Assembly: GCF_000426045.1 (NCBI RefSeq)
Contig: NZ_AUEP01000009.1
Span: 1 to 64,000, forward strand
DNA: 64,000 nucleotides
Direction: 5' to 3'
From: Marmoricola sp. URHB0036
Lineage (GTDB): Bacteria; Actinomycetota; Actinomycetes; Propionibacteriales; Nocardioidaceae
The position numbers and the translations under genes were made by a program. The notes beneath the pieces were generated by a model. That model saw only the letters and a list, made by a program, of their open reading frames with translations. It made no database searches and was not told the origin of the DNA. Below, one piece after another: positions 1 to 7,552 of the stretch (the first letter of the stretch is position 1; each line of letters begins with the position of its first letter).

Positions 1-9
1 CGGGGCTCG

Positions 10-399
10 GTGGCGCTTTCCACTGTTGGCGCGCCTGGCTGGTGGGCAGTCCAGAATCGCCGCCACCGGATGTGGCGTGCAGTCTGCTCGGCGGAGCACT
101 CGGTCGCCGTCGCACGTCGCTCCGATGTCGCGGTAGGTGACCTGCCTGCGCTGGCAACCCAGCTAAGGACGGCGGCCAGTAGAGCCGACGCGGTTCTCTG
201 TGTGAGTGCCCGTTCCGGATCGCTGCGCGAGGAGGACCGCGCGGACTGCGAACGGATCGAGGCAGCCGCCGCCGGCATCCATTCCGCCGCCCTGTCCTCG
301 TTGAGGTCTGTCTCCCGCGAGGAGGCTGACCCCGTCGTGTCCGCCGTTCAGATCGAAGTCGCCGCCCTGGCCGCTGGAGTTAAGTCCGCCTACCGTTGA
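10..399 (+). CDS. Hypothetical protein, possibly cut by the window edge
   Basis: I do not recognise this protein. It starts at GTG 10, but the frame is open to base 1, so the true start may lie outside. The 129 residues are rich in Ala, Arg, Glu and Ser. From about residue 40 the sequence looks amphipathic-helical, with heptad-like Ala/Leu spacing, and no membrane segment is visible. There is no ribosome binding site that can be judged. Nothing next to it suggests a role. It could be the C-terminal end of a longer helical protein. Confidence 0.4.
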   Translation: MALSTVGAPGWWAVQNRRHRMWRAVCSAEHSVAVARRSDVAVGDLPALATQLRTAASRADAVLCVSARSGSLREEDRADCERIEAAAAGIHSAALSSLRSVSREEADPVVSAVQIEVAALAAGVKSAYR

Positions 400-794
400 G
401 GTGCCGTCTCAGTAACGCAGCGTTCCTGCGCGAGCTCCACTCGGGTCGACGGACCGGGCCGCAGCGGTAGAAGGCGCGTCCTTTCGTCGCCTATCGGATG
501 GGCTAGTGGTCCGCCCATGAGTGGTCACGCTGCTGAGTGCACTGGGCCGCGGAGGAACGCACTCACTTGCCGCGTCGTGCTCGGCACTCAGCCCAGGCAC
601 TCGCAGGCGGACGGGGATTATCGACGCTCGCCTTGTGCTACGACCAGGCACCGGATTCCGCAATAGCGCTGCGCCTTTGGGTCCGGTCAGGCAAGGTGTC
701 GGCCGTGACACCGATCTCGGGCCGTACCGCGGCAACCGCCTGCCCTCACGGTGCCCGCGCTTCGGGTCGCCCGTATCCCACCGGACGCTTCGCA
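400..794. other. Gene-poor stretch
   Basis: Open frames exist on both strands here but their translations are Arg/Pro-rich and resemble no family, so I call no gene. The last 100 bases may belong to the next gene if it starts at GTG 696 or 705 rather than ATG 795. Confidence 0.4.
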
Positions 795-1823
795 ATGCTG
801 GTCGTGGCCGCAACGCTGGCATTGGTGGGCTGTGTGAGCACCGGCCCGAACGTCGCCGCGTCTCCGGCCGAGCCCGGGACCGGGTCCTCCACCGCACCGG
901 GCACCGGTGGTCACGCGACATCAGCTAAGGCATCTCAGCCACCTAAGAAGCCGACGCCGCACCACCAAGCAAGCCCCCCGCCGGCTCACCCGGGACGAGG
1001 GACAGCGGTTGGGTTGCTCGCGGCCCTGAGGGTTCGTGGCCGGGCGCCGATGACCGGTTATGACCGGGACCGGTTCGGCCAGGCATGGCTGGACGCAGAT
1101 CGCAACGGATGCGACACCCGTTCTGACCTGCTGCGTCGCTACCTGCGCCAGATCGCGCTGCGCTCCGGGACGAACGGTTGTGTCGTCGCCTCGGGGATCC
1201 TGGATGACCCCTACACCGCGACCACAATCTCCTATGTCCGCGGCGACACCTACTCCATCGACATCGACCATGTGGTGGCGCTCGGCAATGCATGGGTCTC
1301 CGGGGCATGGAAGTGGGACATCAACCAGCGTGCGGCGATCGCCAACGACCCTCTGAACCTGCTGCCGGTCGACGCTGGCGCGAACCGGTCCAAGCGCGAC
1401 GGAGACGCCGCCACCTGGCTGCCGCCCAACAAGAGCTACCGGTGCGCCTACGTCGCCCGGCAGGTCACCGTGAAAGCCAAGTACGCCCTCTCAGTCACCC
1501 CTGCCGAGCACGACGCGATCGCCCGAGTCCTGTCCACCTGCCCCGGCCAGCAGGCCACGCCGGACCCGACGCACGCACCAACCCGCGTCGACCAGCACCT
1601 CACCGACCCGGGCCCCGGAGAGCAGGACAGCGAGCAGCCCGCCCAGAACACAGGGTCACCGAACGGCAGCGGACAAGAACCGGGCCGTGGTTCTGCCGGG
1701 GAGGTCTACTACGCCAACTGCGACGCGGTCCGCGCCGCGGGGAAGTCGCCGCTGCATCGCGGCGACCCAGGCTACGAGACCCCGCGACTGGACAGGGACG
1801 GCGACGGAACCGCCTGCGAGTGA
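795..1823 (+). CDS. Secreted HNH-family nuclease lipoprotein with C-terminal Excalibur domain
   Basis: From ATG 795 the protein is 342 residues and begins with a hydrophobic stretch ending in the lipobox LVGC (Cys13), so it is probably a surface lipoprotein. In-frame GTG starts at 696 and 705 would add an Arg-containing n-region and are plausible alternatives. A Pro/Ser/Thr-rich linker follows. The nuclease core has the DUF1524/HNH signature: DIDH around His159, then NDPLNL (184-189) and NRSK (197-200), and TWLPP. A Pro/Gln/Gly linker leads to an Excalibur calcium-binding domain (305-342) ending in DRDGDGTACE. Proteins of this plan are expected to cut DNA outside the cell or in the wall. The start is uncertain; the domain calls are firm. 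Confidence 0.85.
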   Translation: MLVVAATLALVGCVSTGPNVAASPAEPGTGSSTAPGTGGHATSAKASQPPKKPTPHHQASPPPAHPGRGTAVGLLAALRVRGRAPMTGYDRDRFGQAWLDADRNGCDTRSDLLRRYLRQIALRSGTNGCVVASGILDDPYTATTISYVRGDTYSIDIDHVVALGNAWVSGAWKWDINQRAAIANDPLNLLPVDAGANRSKRDGDAATWLPPNKSYRCAYVARQVTVKAKYALSVTPAEHDAIARVLSTCPGQQATPDPTHAPTRVDQHLTDPGPGEQDSEQPAQNTGSPNGSGQEPGRGSAGEVYYANCDAVRAAGKSPLHRGDPGYETPRLDRDGDGTACE

Positions 1824-2014
1824 GCCCTTCTCGTGCCTCGGCGCTGAACTACCTGGTGGGTTTGGGCGAGCTCCGCACCGAGTGATCACCAAGCGGTGGA
1901 GTGCAGACAAATACCCTCAATTTTCGCGAAACGCCTCCCCGGAGTGCCTCGGTAGCCGATGGTTGTGGCGCCGCGATCACTCTGACGTGGCACTCACAGT
2001 CTCGGGGAACTCAC
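1824..2014 (+). promoter_or_regulatory. AT-richer leader with a TTTCGCGAAA palindrome
   Basis: The 190 bases before the small secreted protein are less GC-rich than their surroundings around 1905-1935 and contain the perfect 10-bp palindrome TTTCGCGAAA at 1922-1931. This is the likely promoter or operator region of the gene at 2015. The binding protein is unknown. Confidence 0.35.
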
Positions 2015-2290
2015 ATGTACTTCCGCACCATCCTGGCCGCGTTCGCGCTCATCGCCGCCGGCCTCCTCGCTCCGTCAGCCGCCACGGCAGCCCCGGTTCG
2101 ATCCGTGGACTCCAGCCACAGCGTGATCGCGGCGAAGCACGCGTGCACGAAGACCTCCAGCGGCAAGTGCATCAAGGGCGGTCAGTTCTGTCCGAAGGCC
2201 AAGCGAGGCAAGTTCGGCTGGGACGCCCAGGGCAAGAAGTGGAAGTGCAAGAAGACCGGCTCGTCCACGTCCAACTGGAAGAACCCCTGA
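2015..2290 (+). CDS. Small secreted cysteine-containing protein
   Basis: The 91-residue product starts at ATG 2015 behind a GGGGA ribosome binding site. It opens with a clear Sec signal peptide ending near AATAA/AP (cleavage about residue 25). The mature part is short, Lys-rich and has four cysteines spaced in a pattern CTKTSSGKCIKGG, FCPKA, WKCK, with Trp and Gly between. This four-Cys module is common at the C-termini of actinobacterial secreted nuclease or hydrolase proteins, where it follows the phrase TSSGxCIxGGxFC. It follows a secreted nuclease, so a role in binding wall or DNA is possible but unproven. Confidence 0.7.
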   Translation: MYFRTILAAFALIAAGLLAPSAATAAPVRSVDSSHSVIAAKHACTKTSSGKCIKGGQFCPKAKRGKFGWDAQGKKWKCKKTGSSTSNWKNP

Positions 2291-2327
2291 CCCAGAGGCC
2301 AACTCCGCCATTGGCTCCTCGCCCTCG

Positions 2328-2498
2328 GTGACCGGCTATCTGGAATCCACCGCGCTAACTCGCGTGTACCGGCGCGTGACGATCAAGCATGACGACGGGA
2401 ACGAGCAGAAGATCCGGGTCGACCGTGGCCTGTGGAAGCAGATCGAGGTCGGCGACCGGCTGGTCAAGGAAGCCGGCCAGTACCCGCGCCGGGCGTGA
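2328..2498 (+). CDS. Short conserved-looking protein, possibly a truncated gene
   Basis: From GTG 2328 the frame encodes 56 residues containing VYRRVTIKHDDGNEQKIRVD and WKQIEVGDRLVKEAG, ending in PRRA. It reads like the C-terminal half of a small actinobacterial protein of unknown function whose usual members are longer. No convincing start or ribosome binding site is present, and the frame is open upstream into the preceding gene, so it may be a remnant. Charge pattern and alternating hydrophobics suggest a beta-barrel fold of the SH3 or translation-protein type; that is inference. Confidence 0.45.
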   Translation: MTGYLESTALTRVYRRVTIKHDDGNEQKIRVDRGLWKQIEVGDRLVKEAGQYPRRA

Positions 2499-2578
2499 TG
2501 CATACCCAGCGAGCCGAGGCGCGCGCGGTGGCGGCCAAGAGAACGATGCCGCTGTGCGCGCGCGTCCCGTCGTGCGGG

Positions 2579-4027
2579 TCACCGCAGCACGGGAGCCACG
2601 ATCCTGATGCCTTCCTCGATGGCGCGGTCGGCGGTGTTGCCGAAGCCGAGGACGAGCTGCGGCCGTCCCGGCTGCGGCGCCGAACGGTAGGCGCTGATGC
2701 CGTAGAGACCGACGCCGACCCGGCGCGCCCGGGTCACGACGATGTCCTCGTCGGCTCCAGCAGGCAGGTGGACGATCGCGTGGAACCCGGCGGCCAGTCC
2801 GGTGAGCGCCACCTGTGGCGCGTGCTCTGCCAGGGCTGCGACCAGGGTGTCCCGGCGCCGGGAGTACACCGCGCGCATGCGGCGCAGGTGCCGGTCGTAG
2901 CGTCCGGACTCGAGCAGCCCGGCGAGGGCGAGCTGGTCGAGTCCGGGGGCCCCGCGGTCGGCGGTCTGCTTGGCCGCGCCCACCGGCTCGATCAGCCGGG
3001 TCGGCAGCACCGCCCAGCCGAGCCGGAGGGTGGGGGCGAGCGACTTGCTCACCGTACCCAGGGAGACGACCCGCTCCGGGGCGAGCCCTTGCAGGGAGCC
3101 GACCGGCTCGCGGTCGTAGCGGAACTCGGCGTCGTAGTCGTCCTCGATGATCATCCCGTCGCGCGCGCGTGCCCAGGCGACCAGCTCGTGGCGCCGGTCG
3201 GCGGAGAGCACCACACCGGTGGGCCACTGGTGGGCCGGCGTCACGACCACGACCTGTGCGCCGCTGGCCTCGAGGGCCGCGACGTCGAGGCCGTCGTCGT
3301 CGACACCCACGGGCACGCAGTCGCCGCCGGCCGTATGGGCGAGCGCGGTGATGGTCCCGATCGAGCCCGGGTCCTCGACCGCGATCCGGGTACGGCCCTG
3401 GAGGGCCAAGCTGCGGAGCACGAGCGCGAGGCCTTGCTGGAAGCCGGCGCAGACGAGGATCTGGGACGAGTGCGCATCGGCCGCCCGCACCCTGCGGAGG
3501 TAGGCCGCAAGCACGTCGCGCAGGTGCGGGTCACCACGCGGGTCGCCGTAGTCGAAGGCGGTGTTCGGCGCGGTCCGGCACGCCTCCCGCATCGCCCAAG
3601 CCCAGTCTTCGCGGGGGGCGAGCCCGAGGTCGGGGACCCCGGACTGGAAGTCAGCCACCAGCGCCGATGTCTCGGCGGGCGTCGGGGGCGTCGGGGCCGC
3701 GGCAGAAGACTGCCTGGAGTTTGGCGATGGCGGTCGGCTGGGGGCCTGTTCTGCAGCGAGGTCGGCGACCCGGGTGCCGGATCCGGCGCGGGAGACCAGG
3801 TAGCCCTCGGCGACCAGTTGTTCGAAGCACTCCTGGACCAGGCCGCGTGAGATGGCCAGGTGCTGCGCGAGCGCTCGGCTGCTCGGCAGTCGCTCGCCGG
3901 GCGCCAGGCGTCCGGTGCGGACGGCGTCGCGCAGCCGTCCCTCGAGCTGGGTGCGCAGCGAGGTGGGAGCCGCCCGGTCGAGGGACACCAACAGGTCCGG
4001 AGCAGAAGTGGACCATTCGACAGCCAC
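2579..4027 (-). CDS. MocR-type GntR/aminotransferase transcription regulator
   Basis: The 482-residue protein has a GntR winged helix at the N-terminus (about 12-88, with LPSSRALAQHLAISRG), a Pro/Ser-rich linker (89-120) and a fold-type I aminotransferase domain. The PLP residues are visible: Lys328 in TVSKSL and the EDDYDAEFRYDR block (295-304) that holds the pyridine-binding Asp. Such proteins use PLP or an amino-compound aldimine as effector and do not usually catalyse. It starts at GTG 4027 and is divergent from an MFS exporter and two DHFR-like reductases, its probable targets. The intergenic region has repeated AAGTGGACC motifs. Confidence 0.92.
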   Translation of the reverse strand: MAVEWSTSAPDLLVSLDRAAPTSLRTQLEGRLRDAVRTGRLAPGERLPSSRALAQHLAISRGLVQECFEQLVAEGYLVSRAGSGTRVADLAAEQAPSRPPSPNSRQSSAAAPTPPTPAETSALVADFQSGVPDLGLAPREDWAWAMREACRTAPNTAFDYGDPRGDPHLRDVLAAYLRRVRAADAHSSQILVCAGFQQGLALVLRSLALQGRTRIAVEDPGSIGTITALAHTAGGDCVPVGVDDDGLDVAALEASGAQVVVVTPAHQWPTGVVLSADRRHELVAWARARDGMIIEDDYDAEFRYDREPVGSLQGLAPERVVSLGTVSKSLAPTLRLGWAVLPTRLIEPVGAAKQTADRGAPGLDQLALAGLLESGRYDRHLRRMRAVYSRRRDTLVAALAEHAPQVALTGLAAGFHAIVHLPAGADEDIVVTRARRVGVGLYGISAYRSAPQPGRPQLVLGFGNTADRAIEEGIRIVAPVLR

Positions 4028-4067
4028 GAAAGTGGACCTTAGCAGAGGCCCACATCGCGCCTAGCGT
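4006..4067. promoter_or_regulatory. Divergent promoter with direct repeats, candidate MocR operator
   Basis: AAGTGGACC occurs at 4006-4014 and again at 4030-4038, exactly 24 bp apart. This fits the direct-repeat operators usual for MocR regulators. The second copy overlaps TAAGGT (complement of 4036-4041), a likely -10 box 8 nt before the mocR GTG. On the other strand TAGCGT (4062-4067) lies 7 nt before the MFS ATG at 4075. Both transcripts would be leaderless or nearly so, and the regulator would sit on its own promoter. Confidence 0.5.
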
Positions 4068-4074
4068 TCCTGTC

Positions 4075-5259
4075 ATGAGCCCCTTGATCACCCGCCCGCT
4101 GCTCCTCCGACTGGTCAGCGTCGTCGCCGGCGCCGTCGGTTTCTACCTGCCGCTGGCCGCGGTCCCCCTGTACGCCGACTCGGTCGGGACCGGGACCGCC
4201 GCCGGGATGGCGAATGCGGCCCTGCTCTTCGCCACGGTCTCGACCGAGCTGGTCACCCCGCGCCTGGTCACTCTCTTCGGCTACCGCTGGGCCCTGGCTG
4301 CCGGCCTGATCCTGCTCGGCACGCCGGTGCTCGTCCTGCTGACCCCGGCCGGGGCCACGGTCGCCGTCGTGGTCGCGGTCAACGCCGTGCGGGGGGTGGG
4401 CTTCGCGGTCTCGGTCGTGGCCGGTGGCGCGTTGACGGCGGCGTTGATCCCGGCCGAGCGCCGCGGCGAAGGCCTGGCGCTGGTCGGCCTGGTCGGCGGT
4501 GTGCCCGCCCTGTTGGCCCTCCCGCTGGGTACCTGGGCCTCCGCGCACTGGGGCTACGGCGTGGTGTTCGCCCTCACCGCGCTCGTGCCGCTCGTCGCGA
4601 TCATGACCGTGCCCGGACTGCCCGCGCGCGATGCCGCCTCCGAAGGGTCACTCGGCGTGCTGCACGGGCTGCGGCGTGCGGCGCTGGTCCGACCCGCTGT
4701 CGTCTTCGCTGCCTCGGCGTCGGCTGCCGGTGTCGTGGTCACTTTCGTGCCGCTGGCCGTCGGCAGCCACGCCGCCTGGGTGGCCCCCGCCGCGCTGCTG
4801 CTGCAGCCCACGACCTCGACCCTGGCGCGCTGGGTTGCCGGACGCCTCGGTGACCGCCGCGGCCAGACGCGGCTGCTCGTGCCCGGCGTCTCCTTGTCGG
4901 TGGTCGGCATGGTCGCGATGGCTGCGACGGGCTCGGGATGTCTGGTCGCCGCCGGCGCCGCAGTCTTCGGGACCGGGTTCGGGCTGCTGCAGAACGCCAC
5001 CCTCACCCTGATGTACGCGCGTGTCAGCGAGCACGAGTACGGCACCGTCAGCGCGATCTGGAACGGCGCCTACGACCTCGGCATGGGAGCCGGCGCCCTG
5101 GCTGTCGGTGCCCTGGTGACCGCCACCGGGTTCAGCGCCGCCTTCCTCGTCGTCGCCGCCACGATGCTCCCCGCCATCGCACTGGCCCGTCGTGAAGCGC
5201 GCCCCGCCCCTCGACCGAACATCGGCCTCGACCTGGTCGACGTTCCCGTCGCCGTCTGA
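4075..5259 (+). CDS. Major facilitator superfamily transporter
   Basis: The 394-residue integral membrane protein has about 12 hydrophobic segments, with the loop GRLGDRRGQTR between segments 8 and 9 resembling the MFS signature. The N-terminal half has a shortened 2-3 loop (TPRLVTLFGYRWAL). It is most like drug or metabolite exporters of the DHA1 type. It starts at ATG 4075 because upstream extension would run through the regulator promoter, and TAGCGT lies 7 nt before it. Divergent from the MocR gene, whose ligand may be the exported compound or a precursor. Confidence 0.85.
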   Translation: MSPLITRPLLLRLVSVVAGAVGFYLPLAAVPLYADSVGTGTAAGMANAALLFATVSTELVTPRLVTLFGYRWALAAGLILLGTPVLVLLTPAGATVAVVVAVNAVRGVGFAVSVVAGGALTAALIPAERRGEGLALVGLVGGVPALLALPLGTWASAHWGYGVVFALTALVPLVAIMTVPGLPARDAASEGSLGVLHGLRRAALVRPAVVFAASASAAGVVVTFVPLAVGSHAAWVAPAALLLQPTTSTLARWVAGRLGDRRGQTRLLVPGVSLSVVGMVAMAATGSGCLVAAGAAVFGTGFGLLQNATLTLMYARVSEHEYGTVSAIWNGAYDLGMGAGALAVGALVTATGFSAAFLVVAATMLPAIALARREARPAPRPNIGLDLVDVPVAV

Positions 5260-5286
5260 CCCACCCCTACACAAAGGAGAAGAATC

Positions 5287-5859
5287 ATGACGACTAACAA
5301 GATCATCGTGTGGATGCAGTCCTCGCTCGACGGCTACAGCTCCGGCCCCGACGGTGAGTTCGACTGGCCATGGATCGGCGACGATCTGCACACCCACTTC
5401 GTGACCACGCTGCGCTCCGCGGGACTGTTCGTCTACGGCCGCACCGTGTTCGAGATGATGGCCGGCTTCTGGCCGATCGCGGACACGTTGCCGGACAGCA
5501 CACCGAACCAGTCGGCGTACGCCAGGATCTGGCGGCCGATGCCCAAGGCCGTCCTCTCCCGCATGCTCACCGACGCCGAGTGGAACAGCACTGTCGTCGC
5601 CGACCCCGGGCATATCCGCGAGCTCGCCGGCGCGGCCGAGGGCGACACCTATGTCTTCGGTGGCTCTCGGACCGTCGCGGCGCTCGAGGCCGCCGGGCTC
5701 GTCGACGAGTACCAGCTCTTCGTGCACCCCGTGCTCCTCGGCGCGGGACGCCCGTTCTTCGCGCCACGTCAGGCTCGAGCACAGCTGACGCTCGTCGAGG
5801 CGCGGGTCTTCGACGGGTCGGTCGTGGGCTCCCGCTACGCGCGAGAGCTGGTCGCGTGA
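5287..5859 (+). CDS. Dihydrofolate reductase-like (RibD C-terminal family) reductase
   Basis: The 190-residue protein belongs to the COG0262/RibD_C family of NADPH-dependent reductases: it begins with VWMQSSLDGY and has FVYGRTVFEMM and the nucleotide-binding strand VFGGSRTV near residue 120. True folate reductase function is unlikely, since the family is broad and mostly uncharacterised. An AAGGAGA ribosome binding site precedes ATG 5287. It follows the MFS gene by 27 bases and overlaps the next reductase gene, so the three probably form one unit. Confidence 0.85.
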   Translation: MTTNKIIVWMQSSLDGYSSGPDGEFDWPWIGDDLHTHFVTTLRSAGLFVYGRTVFEMMAGFWPIADTLPDSTPNQSAYARIWRPMPKAVLSRMLTDAEWNSTVVADPGHIRELAGAAEGDTYVFGGSRTVAALEAAGLVDEYQLFVHPVLLGAGRPFFAPRQARAQLTLVEARVFDGSVVGSRYARELVA

Positions 5860-6404
5860 TGACCCGCAACGTGGTGCTCTACGAGCTGATGTCGCTCGAC
5901 GGCTGCGCGGACGACCCCGGTGAGGGGGACTGGTTCGGCGATGCGGACGAGCGGCTCATCGACTTCCTTGGCGAGACAATCGCCACCCAGGATGCGGTGC
6001 TGCTCGGCCGGCGTACCTACGAGAAGTGGGCGCCGCATTGGCCCACCTCAACCATGCAGCCCTTCGCCGACTTCATCAACTCGACCCAGAAGTACCTCTT
6101 CTCCGCGACCCCGCCGACGGTTGCCTGGGCGAACACCGTGCACTTGGAGGCGGCGGTACCGGACTTCGTCTCCGACCTCAGGCGAACATCCGGCGGTGAC
6201 ATCGGCATCCACGGCAGCCTGACCCTGGCACGTAGCCTCCTTGCCGAAGACCTCGTGGACGAGCTGCGCCTCGTAGTCGCTCCGAACCTGGCCGGGCACG
6301 GCACGCGCCTTTTCGCCGAGGACGCCGCCTTGCACCACTTCGAGCTGCTGGATGCCCAGCGTTCCGGCGGCTGCCTGTTGCTCCACTACCGAGCACGGTC
6401 CTGA
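5859..6404 (+). CDS. Second dihydrofolate reductase-like reductase
   Basis: ATG 5859 shares its A with the TGA of the preceding gene (TGATG), so translation is coupled. The 181-residue product has the same plan as its neighbour: YELMSLDGC start, LLGRRTYEKWAPHW, and IGIHGSLTLARSLL for nucleotide binding. The two are paralogues of low identity, not a recent tandem copy. A coupled pair may act as a heterodimer or on successive substrates; the substrate is unknown. Confidence 0.85.
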   Translation: MTRNVVLYELMSLDGCADDPGEGDWFGDADERLIDFLGETIATQDAVLLGRRTYEKWAPHWPTSTMQPFADFINSTQKYLFSATPPTVAWANTVHLEAAVPDFVSDLRRTSGGDIGIHGSLTLARSLLAEDLVDELRLVVAPNLAGHGTRLFAEDAALHHFELLDAQRSGGCLLLHYRARS

Positions 6405-6892
6405 AGGGAGCTTTACATCACGATGATTGCTCGAGAATTCCGTTAGGTCAGCGCCCAGGTTCGAAGCGCTGCAAACCACGGACTCCCGTAGAGCATGCGG
6501 AGCAGCGGACCCAGCGCCTCCTCCGGGACGACCGCTCATGCCGCGATCCGAATGCTCGAGGACCCGCGTCTTTCCGCCGCGAATGCTCAGGCCACGCCGC
6601 CGCCTTTGGCGTACCCCAGACCACTCGCAACATCGCCAGTTGCGCTGCTCCCTGCGTGAGCGAGACCAGCACGTCGCGCTTCTGCTCCGGCGTCACGACA
6701 TCAGCGTCGTGCAGCCCAATGAGTCGAGCCGGGAGACGAGCCGTTGAGTGAACTCGACCACCGGGTGCAGCTGGTCGACCGGCTGACAGAAAGGGGCTTC
6801 CGACCTGCGGTTTCGTCCGTACGACGAGACCGCCGGTCCGGGTGCGAACACCGGCGCGCAGGGTGCTCGTGCGAGCGACGTGGTCGCGACTA
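6405..6892. other. Degraded intergenic region
   Basis: The 488 bases between the reductases and the response regulator carry no intact gene. Composition is less GC-rich than the rest. A frameshifted DUF222-like fragment lies on the minus strand (separate entry). No repeat borders or transposase remains were found. Confidence 0.5.
6620..6790 (-). pseudogene. Frameshifted remnant of a DUF222/HNH-type protein
   Basis: Reading the minus strand from about 6788, one frame gives QLHPVVEFTQRLVSRLDSL and then hits TGA. The adjacent frame continues with HDADVVTPEQKRDVLVSLTQ and GAAQLAML, down to about 6625. Joined, these resemble the N-terminal DUF222 part of the many HNH-associated proteins found in Nocardioides and relatives. 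Beyond 6620 no related sequence is seen, and the HNH domain is absent. I read it as a decayed fragment with one frameshift; family assignment rests on recollection of the motif. Confidence 0.4.
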
Positions 6893-7552
6893 TCAGCCAG
6901 CAGGCGTGACCAAACCGGATTCGTAGGCGAGCACGACGACCTGGACGCGATCGCGCACTTCCAGCTTGGCGAGGATCCGGTTCACGTGCGTCTTCACGGT
7001 TGCCTCACTGAGCACCAGATGGCTGGCGATCTCTGCGTTGCTCATCCCCCGAGCGATCAACAGGCTCACTTCTCGTTCGCGCTGGGACAGGACGGCTAGC
7101 TGGTTGTGGGGCGACGGAGGCCGGGGCCGCTGGGTCTCGACGTACGACGCAACGATGCGCCTGAGCACCGTGGGTGCGTAGAGCTCCTCGCCGGCGGCAA
7201 CCGTGCGTACGGCGGACAAGAGCTGGGCTGCGCGCACGTCCTTGAGAAGGAATCCAGACGCTCCAGCCCGCAAGGCTTCGTAGAGGTGCTGGTCGGTGTC
7301 GTAGGTGGTGAGCACCAGGATCCGTGGCGGGCGAGGGGTGTCGAGGAGGCGCCTGGTCGCTGTCAGGCCGTCCATGCGCGGCATCCGGATGTCCATCAGT
7401 ACGACGTCAGGCGAGGTCCGCGCAGCCGCGTCGAGAGCCTCGGCCCCGTCTCCGGCTTCCGCGACGACGTCGATGTCTTCTTCGCGGTCCAGGATCGAAC
7501 GGAAGCCGTCACGCAGCAGGGCCTGGTCGTCGACGAGGAGCACCCGGATCAT
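6893..7552 (-). CDS. NarL/LuxR-family response regulator
   Basis: The 219-residue regulator has a receiver domain with acidic pair Asp8-Asp9, phosphorylation site Asp54 (VVLMDIRMP), Thr82 and Lys104, and a C-terminal LuxR helix-turn-helix (LSQREREVSLLIARGMSN; SEATVKTHVNRILAKL). ATG 7552 overlaps the stop of the sensor kinase by 4 nt (ATGA), so the two are made together. A longer frame upstream gives only a Gly-Val repeat that is the other-frame reading of the kinase tail, so I rejected it. It probably controls its own operon and the divergent membrane-protein gene. Confidence 0.93.
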   Translation of the reverse strand: MIRVLLVDDQALLRDGFRSILDREEDIDVVAEAGDGAEALDAAARTSPDVVLMDIRMPRMDGLTATRRLLDTPRPPRILVLTTYDTDQHLYEALRAGASGFLLKDVRAAQLLSAVRTVAAGEELYAPTVLRRIVASYVETQRPRPPSPHNQLAVLSQREREVSLLIARGMSNAEIASHLVLSEATVKTHVNRILAKLEVRDRVQVVVLAYESGLVTPAG

